Assembly (NCBI GenBank): GCA_014843695.1 | Contig: JABXNX010000063.1 | Location: forward strand, 111,811-175,810 | Source of the DNA: Archivesica marissinica | Lineage: Eukaryota > Mollusca > Bivalvia > Venerida > Vesicomyidae | DNA: 64,000 nucleotides | Direction of reading: 5' to 3' | Made by a program: the position numbers and the translations under genes | The notes under the pieces: generated by a model | What the model saw: only the letters and a program-made list of their open reading frames with translations | What the model was told of the DNA's origin: nothing | Databases searched by the model: none | Shown here: piece by piece, positions 51,101 through 61,774 of the stretch | Numbering within the stretch: the stretch's first letter is position 1 | How the letters are laid out: every line of letters starts with the position of its first letter

Positions 51101-54100
51101 AACGGTTGGGATACTGTTGGCAAGACGGTTGGGATAGTGTTGGCAAGACGGTTGGGACAAGATGGTTGGGAGTGTTGGCAAGACGGTTGGGACAAGACGG
51201 TTAGGATAAGATGGTTGGGATAATATTGGCAAGACGATTGGGATAGACGGTTGGGATAGTGTTGGCAAGACGGTTGGGATAGTGTTGGCAAGACGGTTGG
51301 GATAGTGTTGGCAAGACAGTTGGGACAAGACGGTTGGGATAGTGTTGGCAAGCCAGTTGGGATAGTGTTGGCAAGACGGTTGGGATAGTGTTGGCAAGAT
51401 GGTTGGGATAGTGTTGGCAAGCCAGTTGGGATAGTGTTGGCAAGACGGTTGGGATAGTGTTGGCAAGACGGTTGGGATCGTGTTGGCAAGACGGTTGGGA
51501 TAAGACGGTTGGGATAGTGTTGACAAGCCGGTTGGGGATAAGACAGTTGGGATAGTGTTTGCAAGACGGTTGGGATAGTGTTGACAAGCCGGTTGGGGAT
51601 AAGACAGTTGGGATAGTGTTTGCAAGACGGTTGGGGATAAGATGGTTGGGATAGTGTTTGCAAGACGGTTGGGATAGTGTTGGCAAGATGGTTGGGATAG
51701 TGTTGGCAAGACGGTTGGGATAGTGTTGGCAAGACGGTTGGGATAGTGTTGACAAGCCGGTTGGGGATAAGACAGTTGGGATAGTGTTGGCAAGACGGTT
51801 GGGGATAAGACAGTTGGGATAGTGTTGGCAAGACGGTTGGGATAGTGTTGGCAAGCCAGTTGGGATAATGTTGGCAAGACAGTTGGGATAGTGTTGGCAA
51901 GCCGGTTGGGGATAAGAGAGTTGGGATAGTGTTGGCAAGCCGGTTGGGGATAAGAGAGTTGGGATAGTGTTGGCAAGACGGTTGGGATAAGACGGTTGGG
52001 ATAGTGTTGACAAGCCGGTTGGGGATAAGACAGTTGGGATAGTGTTGGCAAGACAGTTGGGATAGTATTGGCAAGACGGTTGGGATAGTGTTGGCAAGAC
52101 GGTTGGGATAGTGTTGGCAAGACGGTTGGGATAGTGTTGGCAAGCCGGTTGGGGATAAGACGGTTGGGATAGTGTTGGCAAGACAGTTGGGATAGTGTTG
52201 GCAAGATGGTTGGGATAGTGTTGGCAAGACGGTTGGGATAGTGTTGGCAAGACGGTTGGGATAGTGTTGGCAAGACGGTTGGGATAAGACGGCTGGGATA
52301 GTGTTGACAAGCCGGTTGCGGATAAGACAGTTGGGATAGTGTTGGCAAGACAGTTGGGGATAAGACAGTTGGGATAGTGTTCGCAGGCCGGTTGGGGATA
52401 AGACAGTTGGGATAGTGTTGGCAAGACAGTTGGGATAGTGTTGGCAAGCCGGTTGGGGATAAGACGTTGGGATAGTGTTGGCAACGCGGGGATAAGACAG
52501 TTGGGATAGTGTTGGCAAGACGGTTGGGATAGTGTTGGCAAGCCGGTTGGGGATAAGACGGTTGGGATAGTGTTGGCAAGACGTTGGGATAGTGTTGGCA
52601 AGACGGTTGGGATAGTGTTGGCAAGACGGTTGGGATAGTGTTGGCAAGACGGTTGGGATAGTGTTGGCAAGACGGTTGGGATAGTGTTGGCAAGACGGTT
52701 GGGATAGTGTTGGCAAGACGGTTGGGATAGTGTTGGCAAGACGGTTGGGATAGTGTTGGCAAGACAGTTGGGATAGTGTTGGCAAGACGGTTGGGATAGT
52801 ATTGGCAAGACGGTTGGGATAGACGGTTGGCAAGACGGTTGGGATAGTGTTGGCAAGACGGTTGGGATAGTGTTGGCAAGACGGTTGGGATAGTGTTGGC
52901 AATACGGTTGGGATAGTTTGCAAGACGTTGGGATAATGTTGGCAAGACGGTTGGGATAGTGTTGGCAAGACGTTGGGATAGTGTTGGCAATACGGTTGGG
53001 ATAGTGTTTGCAAGATGGTTGGGATAATGTTGGCAAGACGGTTGGGATAAGACGGTTGGGATAGTGTTGGCAAGCCGGTTGGGGATAAGATAGTTGGGAT
53101 AGTGTTGGCAAGACGGTTGGGATAGTGTTGGCAATACGGTTGGGATAGTGTTGGCAAGACAGTTGGGATATTGTTGGCCAGACGGTTGGGATAGTGTTGG
53201 TAAGACGGTTGAGATAAGACGGTTGGGATAGTGTTGGCAAGACGGTTGGGATAGTGTTGGCAAGACGGTTGGGATAGTGTTGGCAAGACAGTTGGGATAG
53301 TGTTAGCAAGACGGTTGGGATAGTATTGACAAGACGGTTGGGATAGACGGTTGGCAAGACGGTTGGGATAGTGTTGGCAAGACGGTTGGGATAGTGTTGG
53401 CAAGATGGTTGGGATAGTGTTGGCAATACGGTTGGGATAGTGTTTGCAAGACGGTTGGGATAATGTTGGCAAGACAGTTGGGATAGTGTTGGCAAGACGG
53501 TTGGGATAGTGTTGGCAATACGGTTGGGATAGTGTTTGCAAGATGGTTGGGATAATGTTGGCACGACAGTTGGGATAGTGTTGGCAAGACGGTTGGGATA
53601 GTGTTGGCAACACGGTTGGGATAGTGTTTGCAAGATGGTTGGGATAATGTTGGCAAGACAGTTGGGATAGTGTTGGCAAGACGGTTGGGATAGTGTTGGC
53701 AATACGGTTGGGATAGTGTTGGCAAGACAGTTGGGATAGTGTTGGCCAGACGGTTGGGATAAGACGGTTGGAATAGTGTTGGCAAGCCAGTTGGGGATCA
53801 GACAGTTGGGATAGTGTTGGCAAGACGATAGGGATAGTGTTGGCAAGACGGTTGGGATAGTGTTGGCAAGCCGGTTGGGATAGTATTGGCAAGCCGGTTG
53901 GGGATAAGACGGTTGGGATAGTGTTGGCAAGACGGTTGGGATAGTGTTGGCAAGACGGTTGGGATAGTGTTGGCAAGATGGTTGGGATAGTGTTGGCAAG
54001 ACGGTTGGGATAGTGTTGGCAAGACGGTTGGGATAGTGTTGGCAATACGGTTGGGATAGTGTTGGCAAGATGGTTGGGATAGTGTTGGCAAGACGGTTGG

Positions 54101-57100
54101 GATAGTGTTGGCAAGACGGTTGGGATAGTGTTGGCAAGACGGTTGGGATAGTGTTGGCAAGACGGTTGGGATAAGACGGTTGGGATAGTGTTGGCACGAC
54201 GGTTGGGATAGTGTTGGCAAGCCGGTTGGGATAGTATTGGCAAGCTAGTTGGGATAGTGTTGGCAAGACGGTTGGGATAAGACGGTTGGGATAGTGTTGA
54301 CAAGCCGGTTGGGGATAAGACAGTTGGGATAGTGTTGGCAAGACGGTTTGGGATAAGACAGTTGGGATAGTGTTGGCAAGACGGTTGGGATAGTGTTGGC
54401 AAGCCAGTTGGGGATAAGACGGTTGGGATAGTGTTGGCAAGCCAGTTGGGATAATGTTGGCAAGACAGTTGGGATAGTGTTGGCAAGACGGTTGGGATAG
54501 TGTTGGCAAGCCGGTTGGGATAGTGTTGGCAAGACGGTTGGGATAGTGTTGGCAAGCCGGTTGGGGATAAGACTGTTGGGATAGTGTTGGCAAGACAGTT
54601 GGGATAGTGTTGGCAAGACGGTTGGGATAGTGTTGGCAAGCCGGTTGGGATAGTATTGGCAAGCCGGTTGGGGATAAGACGGTTGGGATAGTGTTGGCAA
54701 GACGGTTGGGATAGTGTTGGCAAGACGGTTGGGATAGTGTTGGCAAGACGGTTGGGATAGTGTTGGCAAGACGGTTGGGATAGTGTTGGCAAGACGGTTG
54801 GGATAGTGTTGGCAAGACGGTTGGGATAGTGTTAGCAAGACGATTGGGATAGTGTTGGCAAGACGGTTGGGATAGTGTTGGCAAGACGGTTGGGATAAGA
54901 TGGTTGGGATAGTGTTGGCAAGACGGTTGGGATAGTGTTGGCAAGACGGTTGGGATAGTGTTGGCAAGACGGTTGGGATAGTGTTGGCAAGACGGTTGGG
55001 ATAAGACGGTTGGGATAGTGTTGGCACGACGGTTGGGATAGTGTTGGCAAGCCGGTTGGGATAGTATTGGCAAGCTAGTTGGGATAGTGTTGGCAAGACG
55101 GTTGGGATAAGACGGTTGGGATAGTGTTGACAAGCCGGTTTGGGATAAGACAGTTGGGATAGTGTTGGCAAGACGGTTTGGGATAAGACAGTTGGGATAG
55201 TGTTGGCAAGACGGTTGGGATAGTGTTGGCAAGCCAGTTGGGGATAAGACGGTTGGGATAGTGTTGGCAAGCCAGTTGGGATAATGTTGGCAAGACAGTT
55301 GGGATAGTGTTGGCAAGACGGTTGGGATAGTGTTGGCAAGCCGGTTGGGATAGTGTTGGCAAGACGGTTGGGATAGTGTTGGCAAGCCGGTTGGGGATAA
55401 GACTGTTGGGATAGTGTTGGCAAGACAGTTGGGATAGTGTTGGCAAGACGGTTGGGATAGTGTTGGCAAGCCGGTTGGGATAGTATTGGCAAGCCGGTTG
55501 GGGATAAGACGGTTGGGATAGTGTTGGCAAGACGGTTGGGATAGTGTTGGCAAGACGGTTGGGATAGTGTTGGCAAGACGGTTGGGATAGTGTTGGCAAG
55601 ACGGTTGGGATAGTGTTGGCAAGACGGTTGGGATAGTGTTGGCAAGACGGTTGGGATAGTGTTGGCAAGACGGTTGGGATAGTGTTGGCAAGACGGTTGG
55701 GATAGTGTTGGCAAGACGGTGGGATAAGATGGTTGGGATAGTGTTGGCAAGACGGTTGGGATAGTGTTGGCAAGACGGTTGGGATAGTGTTGGCAAGACG
55801 GTTGGGATAGTGTTGGCAAGACGGTTGGGATAGTGTTGGCAAGACGGTTGGGATAAGACGGTTGGGATAGTGTTGGCAAGACGGTTGGGATAGTGTTGGC
55901 AAGCCGGTTGGGGATAAGACAGTTGGGTTAGTGTTGGCAAGACGGTTGGGATAGTATTGGCAAGCTAGTTGGGATAGTGTTGGCAAGACGGTTGGGATAA
56001 GACGGTTGGGATAGTGTTGACAAGCCGGTTGGGGATAAGACAGTTGGGATAGTGTTGGCAAGACGGTTTGGGATAAGACAGTTGGGATAGTGTTGGCAAG
56101 ACGGTTGGGATAGTGTTGGCAAGCCAGTTGGGGATAAGACGGTTGGGATAGTGTTGGCAAGCCAGTTGGGATAATGTTGGCAAGACGGTTGGGATAGTGT
56201 TGGCAAGACGGTTGGGATAGTGTTGGCAAGCCGGTTGGGATAGTATTGGCAAGCCAGTTGGGGATAAGACGGTTGGGATAGTGTTGGCAAGACGGTTGGG
56301 ATAGTGTTGGCAAGACGGTTGGGATGTTGGCAAGACGGTTGGGATAGTGTTGGCAAGACGGTTGGGATAGTGTTGGCAAGACGGTTGGGATAGTGTTGGC
56401 AAGACGGTTGGGATAGTGTTGGCAAGACGGTTGGGATAATGTTGGCAAGACGGTTGGGATAGTGTTGGCAAGATGGTTGGGATAGTGTTGGCAAGACGGT
56501 TGGGATAGTGTTGGCAAGACGGTTGGGATAAGACGGTTGGGATAAGACGGTTGGGATAGTGTTGGCAAGCCGGTTGGGGATAAGACAGTTGGGTTAGTGT
56601 TGGCAAGACGGTTGGGATAGTATTGGCAAGCCAGTTGGGATAGTGTTGGCAAGACGGTTGGGATAGTGTTGGCAAGACGGTTGGGAAAGTGTTGGCAAGA
56701 CGGTTGGTTGGGATAGTGTTGCCAAGATGGTTGGGATAGTGTTGGCAAGACGGTTGGGGATAAGACGGTTGGGATAGTGTTGGCAAGACGGTTGGGATAG
56801 TGTTGGCAAGACGGTTGGGGATAAGACGGTTGGGATGGTATTGGCAAGACGGTTGGGATAGTGTTGGCAAGACGTTTGGGATAGTGTTGGCAAGCCGGTT
56901 GGGGATAAGACAGTTGGGATAGTGTTGGCAAGACGGTTGGGATAGTGTTGGCAAGCCAGTTGGGGATAAGACGGTTGGGATAGTGTTGGCAAGCCAGTTG
57001 GGATAATGTTGGCAAGACAGTTGGGATAGTGTTGGCAAGACGGTTGGGATAGTGTTGGCAAGCCGGTTGGGATAGTGTTGGCAAGACGTTTGGGATAGTG

Positions 57101-59620
57101 TTGGCAAGCCGGTTGGGGATAAGACTGTTGGGATAGTGTTGGCAAGACAGTTGGGATAGTGTTGGCAAGACGGTTGGGATAGTGTTGGCAAGCCGGTTGG
57201 GATAGTATTGGCAAGCCGGTTGGGGATAAGATGGTTGGGATAGTGTTGGCAAGACGGTTGGGATAGTGTTGGCAAGACGGTTGGGATAGTGTTGGCAAGA
57301 CGGTTGGGATAGTGTTGGCAAGACGGTTGGGATAGTGTTGGCAAGACGGTTGGGATAGTGTTGGCAAGACGGTTGGGATAGTGATGGCAAGACAGTTGGG
57401 ATAGTGTTGGCAAGACGGTTGGGATAAGATGGTTGGGATAGTGTTGGCAAGACGGTTGGGATAGTGTTGGCAAGACGGTTGGGATAGTGTTGGCAAGACG
57501 GTTGGGATAGTGTTGGCAAGACGGTTGGGATAGTGTTGGCAAGACGGTTGGGATAGTGTTGGCAAGACGGTTGGGATAAGACGGTTGGGATAGTGTTGGC
57601 AAGACGGTTGGGATAGTGTTAGCAAGCCGGTTGGGAATAAGACAGTTGGGTTAGTGTTGGCAAGACGGTTGGGATAGTATTGGCAAGCTAGTTGGGATAG
57701 TGTTGGCAAGACGGTTGGGATAAGACGGTTGGGATAGTGTTGACAAGCCGGTTGGGGATAAGACAGTTGGGATAGTGTTGGCAAGACGGTTTGGGATAAG
57801 ACAGTTAGGATAGTGTTGGCAAGACGGTTGGGATAGTGTTGGCAAGCCAGTTGGGGATAAGACGGTTGGGATAGTGTTGGCAAGACAGTTGGGATAGTGT
57901 TGGCAAGACGGTTGGGATAGTGTTGGCAAGACGGTTGGGATAGTGTTGGCAAGCTGGTTGGGGATAAGACTGTTGGGATAGTGTTGGCAAGACGGTTGGG
58001 ATAGTGTTGGCAAGATGGTTGGGATAGTGTTGGCAAGACGGTTGGGATAGTGTTGGCAAGACGGTTGGGATAGTGTTGGCAAGACGGTTGGGATAAGACG
58101 GCTGGGATAGTGTTGACAAGCCGGTTGGGGATAAGACAGTTGGGAGTGTTGGCAAGATGGTTGGGATAGTGTTGGCAATACGGTTGGGATAGTGTTGGCA
58201 AGACAGTTGGGATAGTGTTGGTAAGACGGTTGGGATAAGACGGTTGGGATAGTGTTGGCAAGCCAGTTGGGGATAAGACAGTTGGGATAGTGTTGGCAAG
58301 ACGGTTGGGATAGTGTTGGCAATATGGTTGGGATACTGTTGGCAAGACGGTTGGGATAGTGTTGGCAAGACGGTTGGGATAGTGTTGGCAAGACGGTTGG
58401 GATAGTGTTGGCAAGCCGGTTGGGATAGTATTGGCAAGCCGGTTGGGGATAAGACGGTTGGGATAGTGTTGGCAAGACGGTTGGGATAGTGTTGGCAAGA
58501 CGGTTGGGATAGTGTTGGCAAGACGGTTGGGATAGTGTTGGCAAGACGGTTGGGATAGTGTTGGCAAGACGGTTGGGATAGTGTTGGCAAGACGGTTGGG
58601 ACAAGACGGTTGGGATAGTGTTGGCAAGACGGTTGGGATAGTGTTGGCAAGACGGTTGGGATAGTGTTGGCAAGACGGTTGGGATAAGACGGTTGGGATA
58701 GTGTTGGCAAGCCGGTTGGGGATAAGACAGTTGGGTTAGTGTTGGCAAGACGGTTGGGATAGTATTGGCAAGCCAGTTGGGATAGTGTTGGCAAGACGGT
58801 TGGGATAGTGTTGGCAAGACGGTTGGGAAAGTGTTGGCAAGACGGTTGGTTGGGATAGTGTTGCCAAGACGGTTGGGATAGTGTTGGCAAGACGGTTGGG
58901 GATAAGACGGTTGGGATAGTGTTGGCAAGACGGTTGGGATAGTGTTGGCAAGACGGTTGGGATAGTATTGACAAGACGGTTGGGATAGAGGTTGGCAAGA
59001 CGGTTGGGATAGTGTTGGCAAGACGGTTGGGATAGTGTTGGCAAGACGGTTGGGATAGTGTTGGCAAGACGGTTGGGATAGTGTTGGCAAGACGGTTGGG
59101 ATAGTGTTGGCAAGACGGTTGGGATAGTGTTGGCAAGACGGTTGGGATAGTGTTGGCAAGACGGTTGGGATAGTGTTTGCAAGACGGTTGGGATAATGTT
59201 GGCACGACAGTTGGGATAGTGTTGGCAAGACGGTTGGGATAGTGTTGGCAAGACAGTTGGGATAGTGTTGGCAAGACGGTTGGGATAGTGTTGGCAATAC
59301 GGTTGGGATAGTGTTGGCAAGACAGTTGGGATAGTGTTGGCAAGACGGTTGGGATAAGACGGTTGGGATAGTGTTGGCAAGACGGTTGGGATAAGACGGT
59401 TGGGATAGTGTTGGCAAGACGGTTGGGATAGTGTTGGCAAGACGGTTGGGGATAAGACAGTTGGGATAGTGTTGGCAAGCCGGTTGGGGATAAGATGGTT
59501 GGGATAGTGTTTGCAAGACGGTTGGGGATAAGACGGTTGGGATAGTGTTTGCAAGACGGTTGGGATAGTGTTGGCAAGACGGTTGGGATAGTGTTGGCAA
59601 GACGGTTGGGATAGTGTTGT
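51101..59620. repeat. 8.5-kb 23-bp minisatellite with higher-order structure
   Basis: Basic unit GGTTGGGATAGTGTTGGCAAGAC (23 bp), with GATAAGAC-type short units and GGGGATAAGACAG variants. A marked junction (CAAGCTAGTTGGGATAG followed by the same unit order) recurs at 54241, 55071, 55961 and 57684. The minus-strand unit has no stop in any frame, and 23 is not a multiple of 3, so the frame cycles and gives ORFs up to 1,579 codons (PTLSQPSCQHYPNRLANTI). These are artefacts. Confidence 0.96.
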
Positions 59621-59942
59621 CTAATCGACCGTGTGAGTTCAGGCAACTCCAGCCAAATGTTTTCAACTGGTGGAGCTCGGATCTGTCGTTTTGATAACAC
59701 GCTTATCAATTAGTTATTGAACGTCAGTTTGTATTCTAACCGGTCTCTCGTGCGCACTGGTGGTAGGGCATGTGTTTCTCCAGCAGATCAAAGTCGAGTG
59801 GGATATAAAAGTGGTTACCGTAAGCTGCTGCAATGGCATTATCGCTGCCACATTATCTGCTTTGTAGTATATATGTGCCCGTTTCATTTCCACTGGAATT
59901 CTTGTTATTTCTTAAATAGAACACCCCTTTGTTTGTAGTATT
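59621..59942. other. Unique segment right of the 23-bp array
   Basis: About 320 bp of balanced-composition sequence. On the minus strand a frame reads RAPPVENIWLELPELTRSIR before entering the array. It looks protein-like but has no match I can name. Exons A and B join in frame without it, so it is not needed by the FAM13 transcript. Confidence 0.4.
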
Positions 59943-60985
59943 GGATGAAGTTTACCAGGTGTATAGATTTTACCAGGTGTATAGATTTTACCAGGTGCAT
60001 AGATTTTACCAGGTGTATAGATTTTACCAGGTGCATAGATTTTACCAGGTGCATAGATTTTACCAGGTGTATAGATTTTACCAGGTGCATAGATTTTACC
60101 AGGTGTATAGATTTTACCAGGTGCATAGATTTTACCAGGTGCATAGATTTTATCAGGTGTATAGATTTTACCAGGTGTATAGATTTTATCAGGTGTATTG
60201 ATTTTACCAGGTGTGTATATTTTATCAGGTGTATAGATTTTACCAGGTGTATAGATTTTACCACCAGGTGTATAGATTTTACCAGGTGTATATATTTTAC
60301 CAGGTGTATAGATTTTACCAGGTGTATATATTTTACCAGGTGTATAGATTTTACCAGGTGTATAGATTTTACCAGGTGTATAGATTTTACCAGGTGTGTA
60401 TATTTTACCAGGTGTATAGATTTTACCAGGTGAATAGATTTTACCAGGTGTATAGATTTTACCACCAGGTGTATAGATTTTACCACCAGGTGTGTATATT
60501 TTACCAGGTGTATAGATTTTACCAGGTGCATAGATTTTACCAGGTATGTATATTTTACCAGGTGTATAGATTTTACCAGGTGTATAGATTTTACCAGGTG
60601 TATAGATTTTACCAGGTGTGTATATTTTACCAGGTGTATAGATTTTACCAGGTGTATAGATTTTACCAGGTGTATAGATTTTACCACCAGGTGTATAGAT
60701 TTTACCACCAGGTGTATAGATTTTACCAGGTGTATAGATTTTACCACCAGGTGTATAGATTTTACCACCAGGTGTATAGATTTTACCAGGTGTGTATATT
60801 TTACCAGGTGTATAGATTTTACCAGGTGTGTATATTTTACCAGGTGCATAGATTTTACTAGGTGCATAGATTTTACCAGGTGTGTATATTTTACCAGGTG
60901 TATAGATTTTACCAGGTGTGTATATTTTACCACCAGGTGTATAGATTTTACCAGGTGTATAGATTTTACCAGGTGCATAGATTTA
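59943..60985. repeat. 18-bp minisatellite (CCAGGTGTATAGATTTTA)
   Basis: About 57 copies, with variants GTGCATAG, GTGTATAT and a CAC insertion giving TTTTACCACCAGG (21 bp). Being a multiple of 3, it keeps ORFs open on both strands. Confidence 0.96.
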
Positions 60986-61411
60986 AAGAAAGTTTTATAT
61001 GTCCTTGCAGTGCTTAGCAGTTGCTGTTTATGTATCGTGGAGATATTTTTATAGTGTTATTCAATTGTTATTTCGTTGGTGGATTATCCAGATGTTCATA
61101 TTTCCAAAAGATTCTCTTTATTTTAATAAACCAGCTGACACTCTTCATTTGTTTAATACCAATTTGACGTCTGGCTAACCTTTTGTCAATACTTTACAAT
61201 ACTTGCCTCACTTAGTAAGGAAAATTTATTAAAGAATCGATGAAGTATGGAGTAACTACACTACTACTTTGTAGCCTCTTTTGAACAGATTAGACCAAAT
61301 CTGACAGCTTTAGACAATTTTGACAAAAAAAAGTAATTCTCTAAAAGGAGTACAATTCAAAGCCATAAATACAGAGCAATACAAGTACATGTAATAATGG
61401 ATCATACAAAC
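60986..61411. other. Unique intron sequence just downstream of exon A
   Basis: Starts after the 18-bp array and runs to exon A's donor. It holds one isolated copy of the 21/25-bp minisatellite motif at 61380-61410 (ACAAGTACATGTAATAATGG then ATCATACAAA). Nothing else is recognised. Confidence 0.7.
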
Positions 61412-61595
61412 CTGAACAAATTTGGTCCAAATACAATAGCCAATGCCATTGGGCTCATTTTGTTCACTGCCTCATTACAGGCTACTATAGCCAGGAAGCG
61501 GACTATGTGCTTCAGTAGGTTGTAGTGTTCGTCCGGCAGCTCTTTCAGCAACACTTTCAGTTGAGACACACATTCTTTCGCATTCCGCTGAAATT
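61412..61595 (-). CDS. FAM13: FAM13-family RhoGAP protein, internal exon A (second half of RhoGAP domain)
   Basis: Minus-strand exon of 184 bp. It encodes the C-terminal half of a RhoGAP domain, which speeds GTP hydrolysis by Rho-family GTPases. Readable motifs are LLKELPDEHYNLLKHIVRFL followed by NKMSPMALAIVFGPNLFR, the usual NKM...VFGPN core. The spacing and ELPD.HY..LLK match vertebrate FAM13A better than generic RhoGAPs. The donor reads TTCAG|GTTTGT and leaves phase 2. The preferred acceptor is CTTTTACAG|AATTTC. A second acceptor 22 bases upstream (TTTATTTCAG|AACATA, exon then to 61617) is also possible. The arginine-finger half of the domain must lie in exons beyond the right edge. The next exon in the transcript is B; the AG+A join gives Arg-Cys-Gly-Thr-Gly in frame. 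Confidence 0.9.
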
Positions 61596-61774
61596 CTGTA
61601 AAAGTGGTAAATATGTTCTGAAATAAATAGGTGAGAGTATGTTCAAGATTGGGCGAGATCGGGTGGCCATATGCCGGCAAACCATCGCCGGTGCTTATAT
61701 GTGGTATACAACTTGAAACCCTTTGGGGTTCAAACCATCACTGGGGTTCTAGCTACAATTGGATATGGTGATTG

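Noticed and set aside
51029..59709. Very long minus-strand ORFs (up to 1,579 codons, PTLSQPSCQHYPNRLANTI repeats) as a giant repetitive protein
   Set aside because: The 23-bp unit has no stop in any minus frame, so all frames stay open automatically. Units vary by indels that change frame freely, there is no start context or non-repeat domain, and the array lies inside the FAM13 intron.
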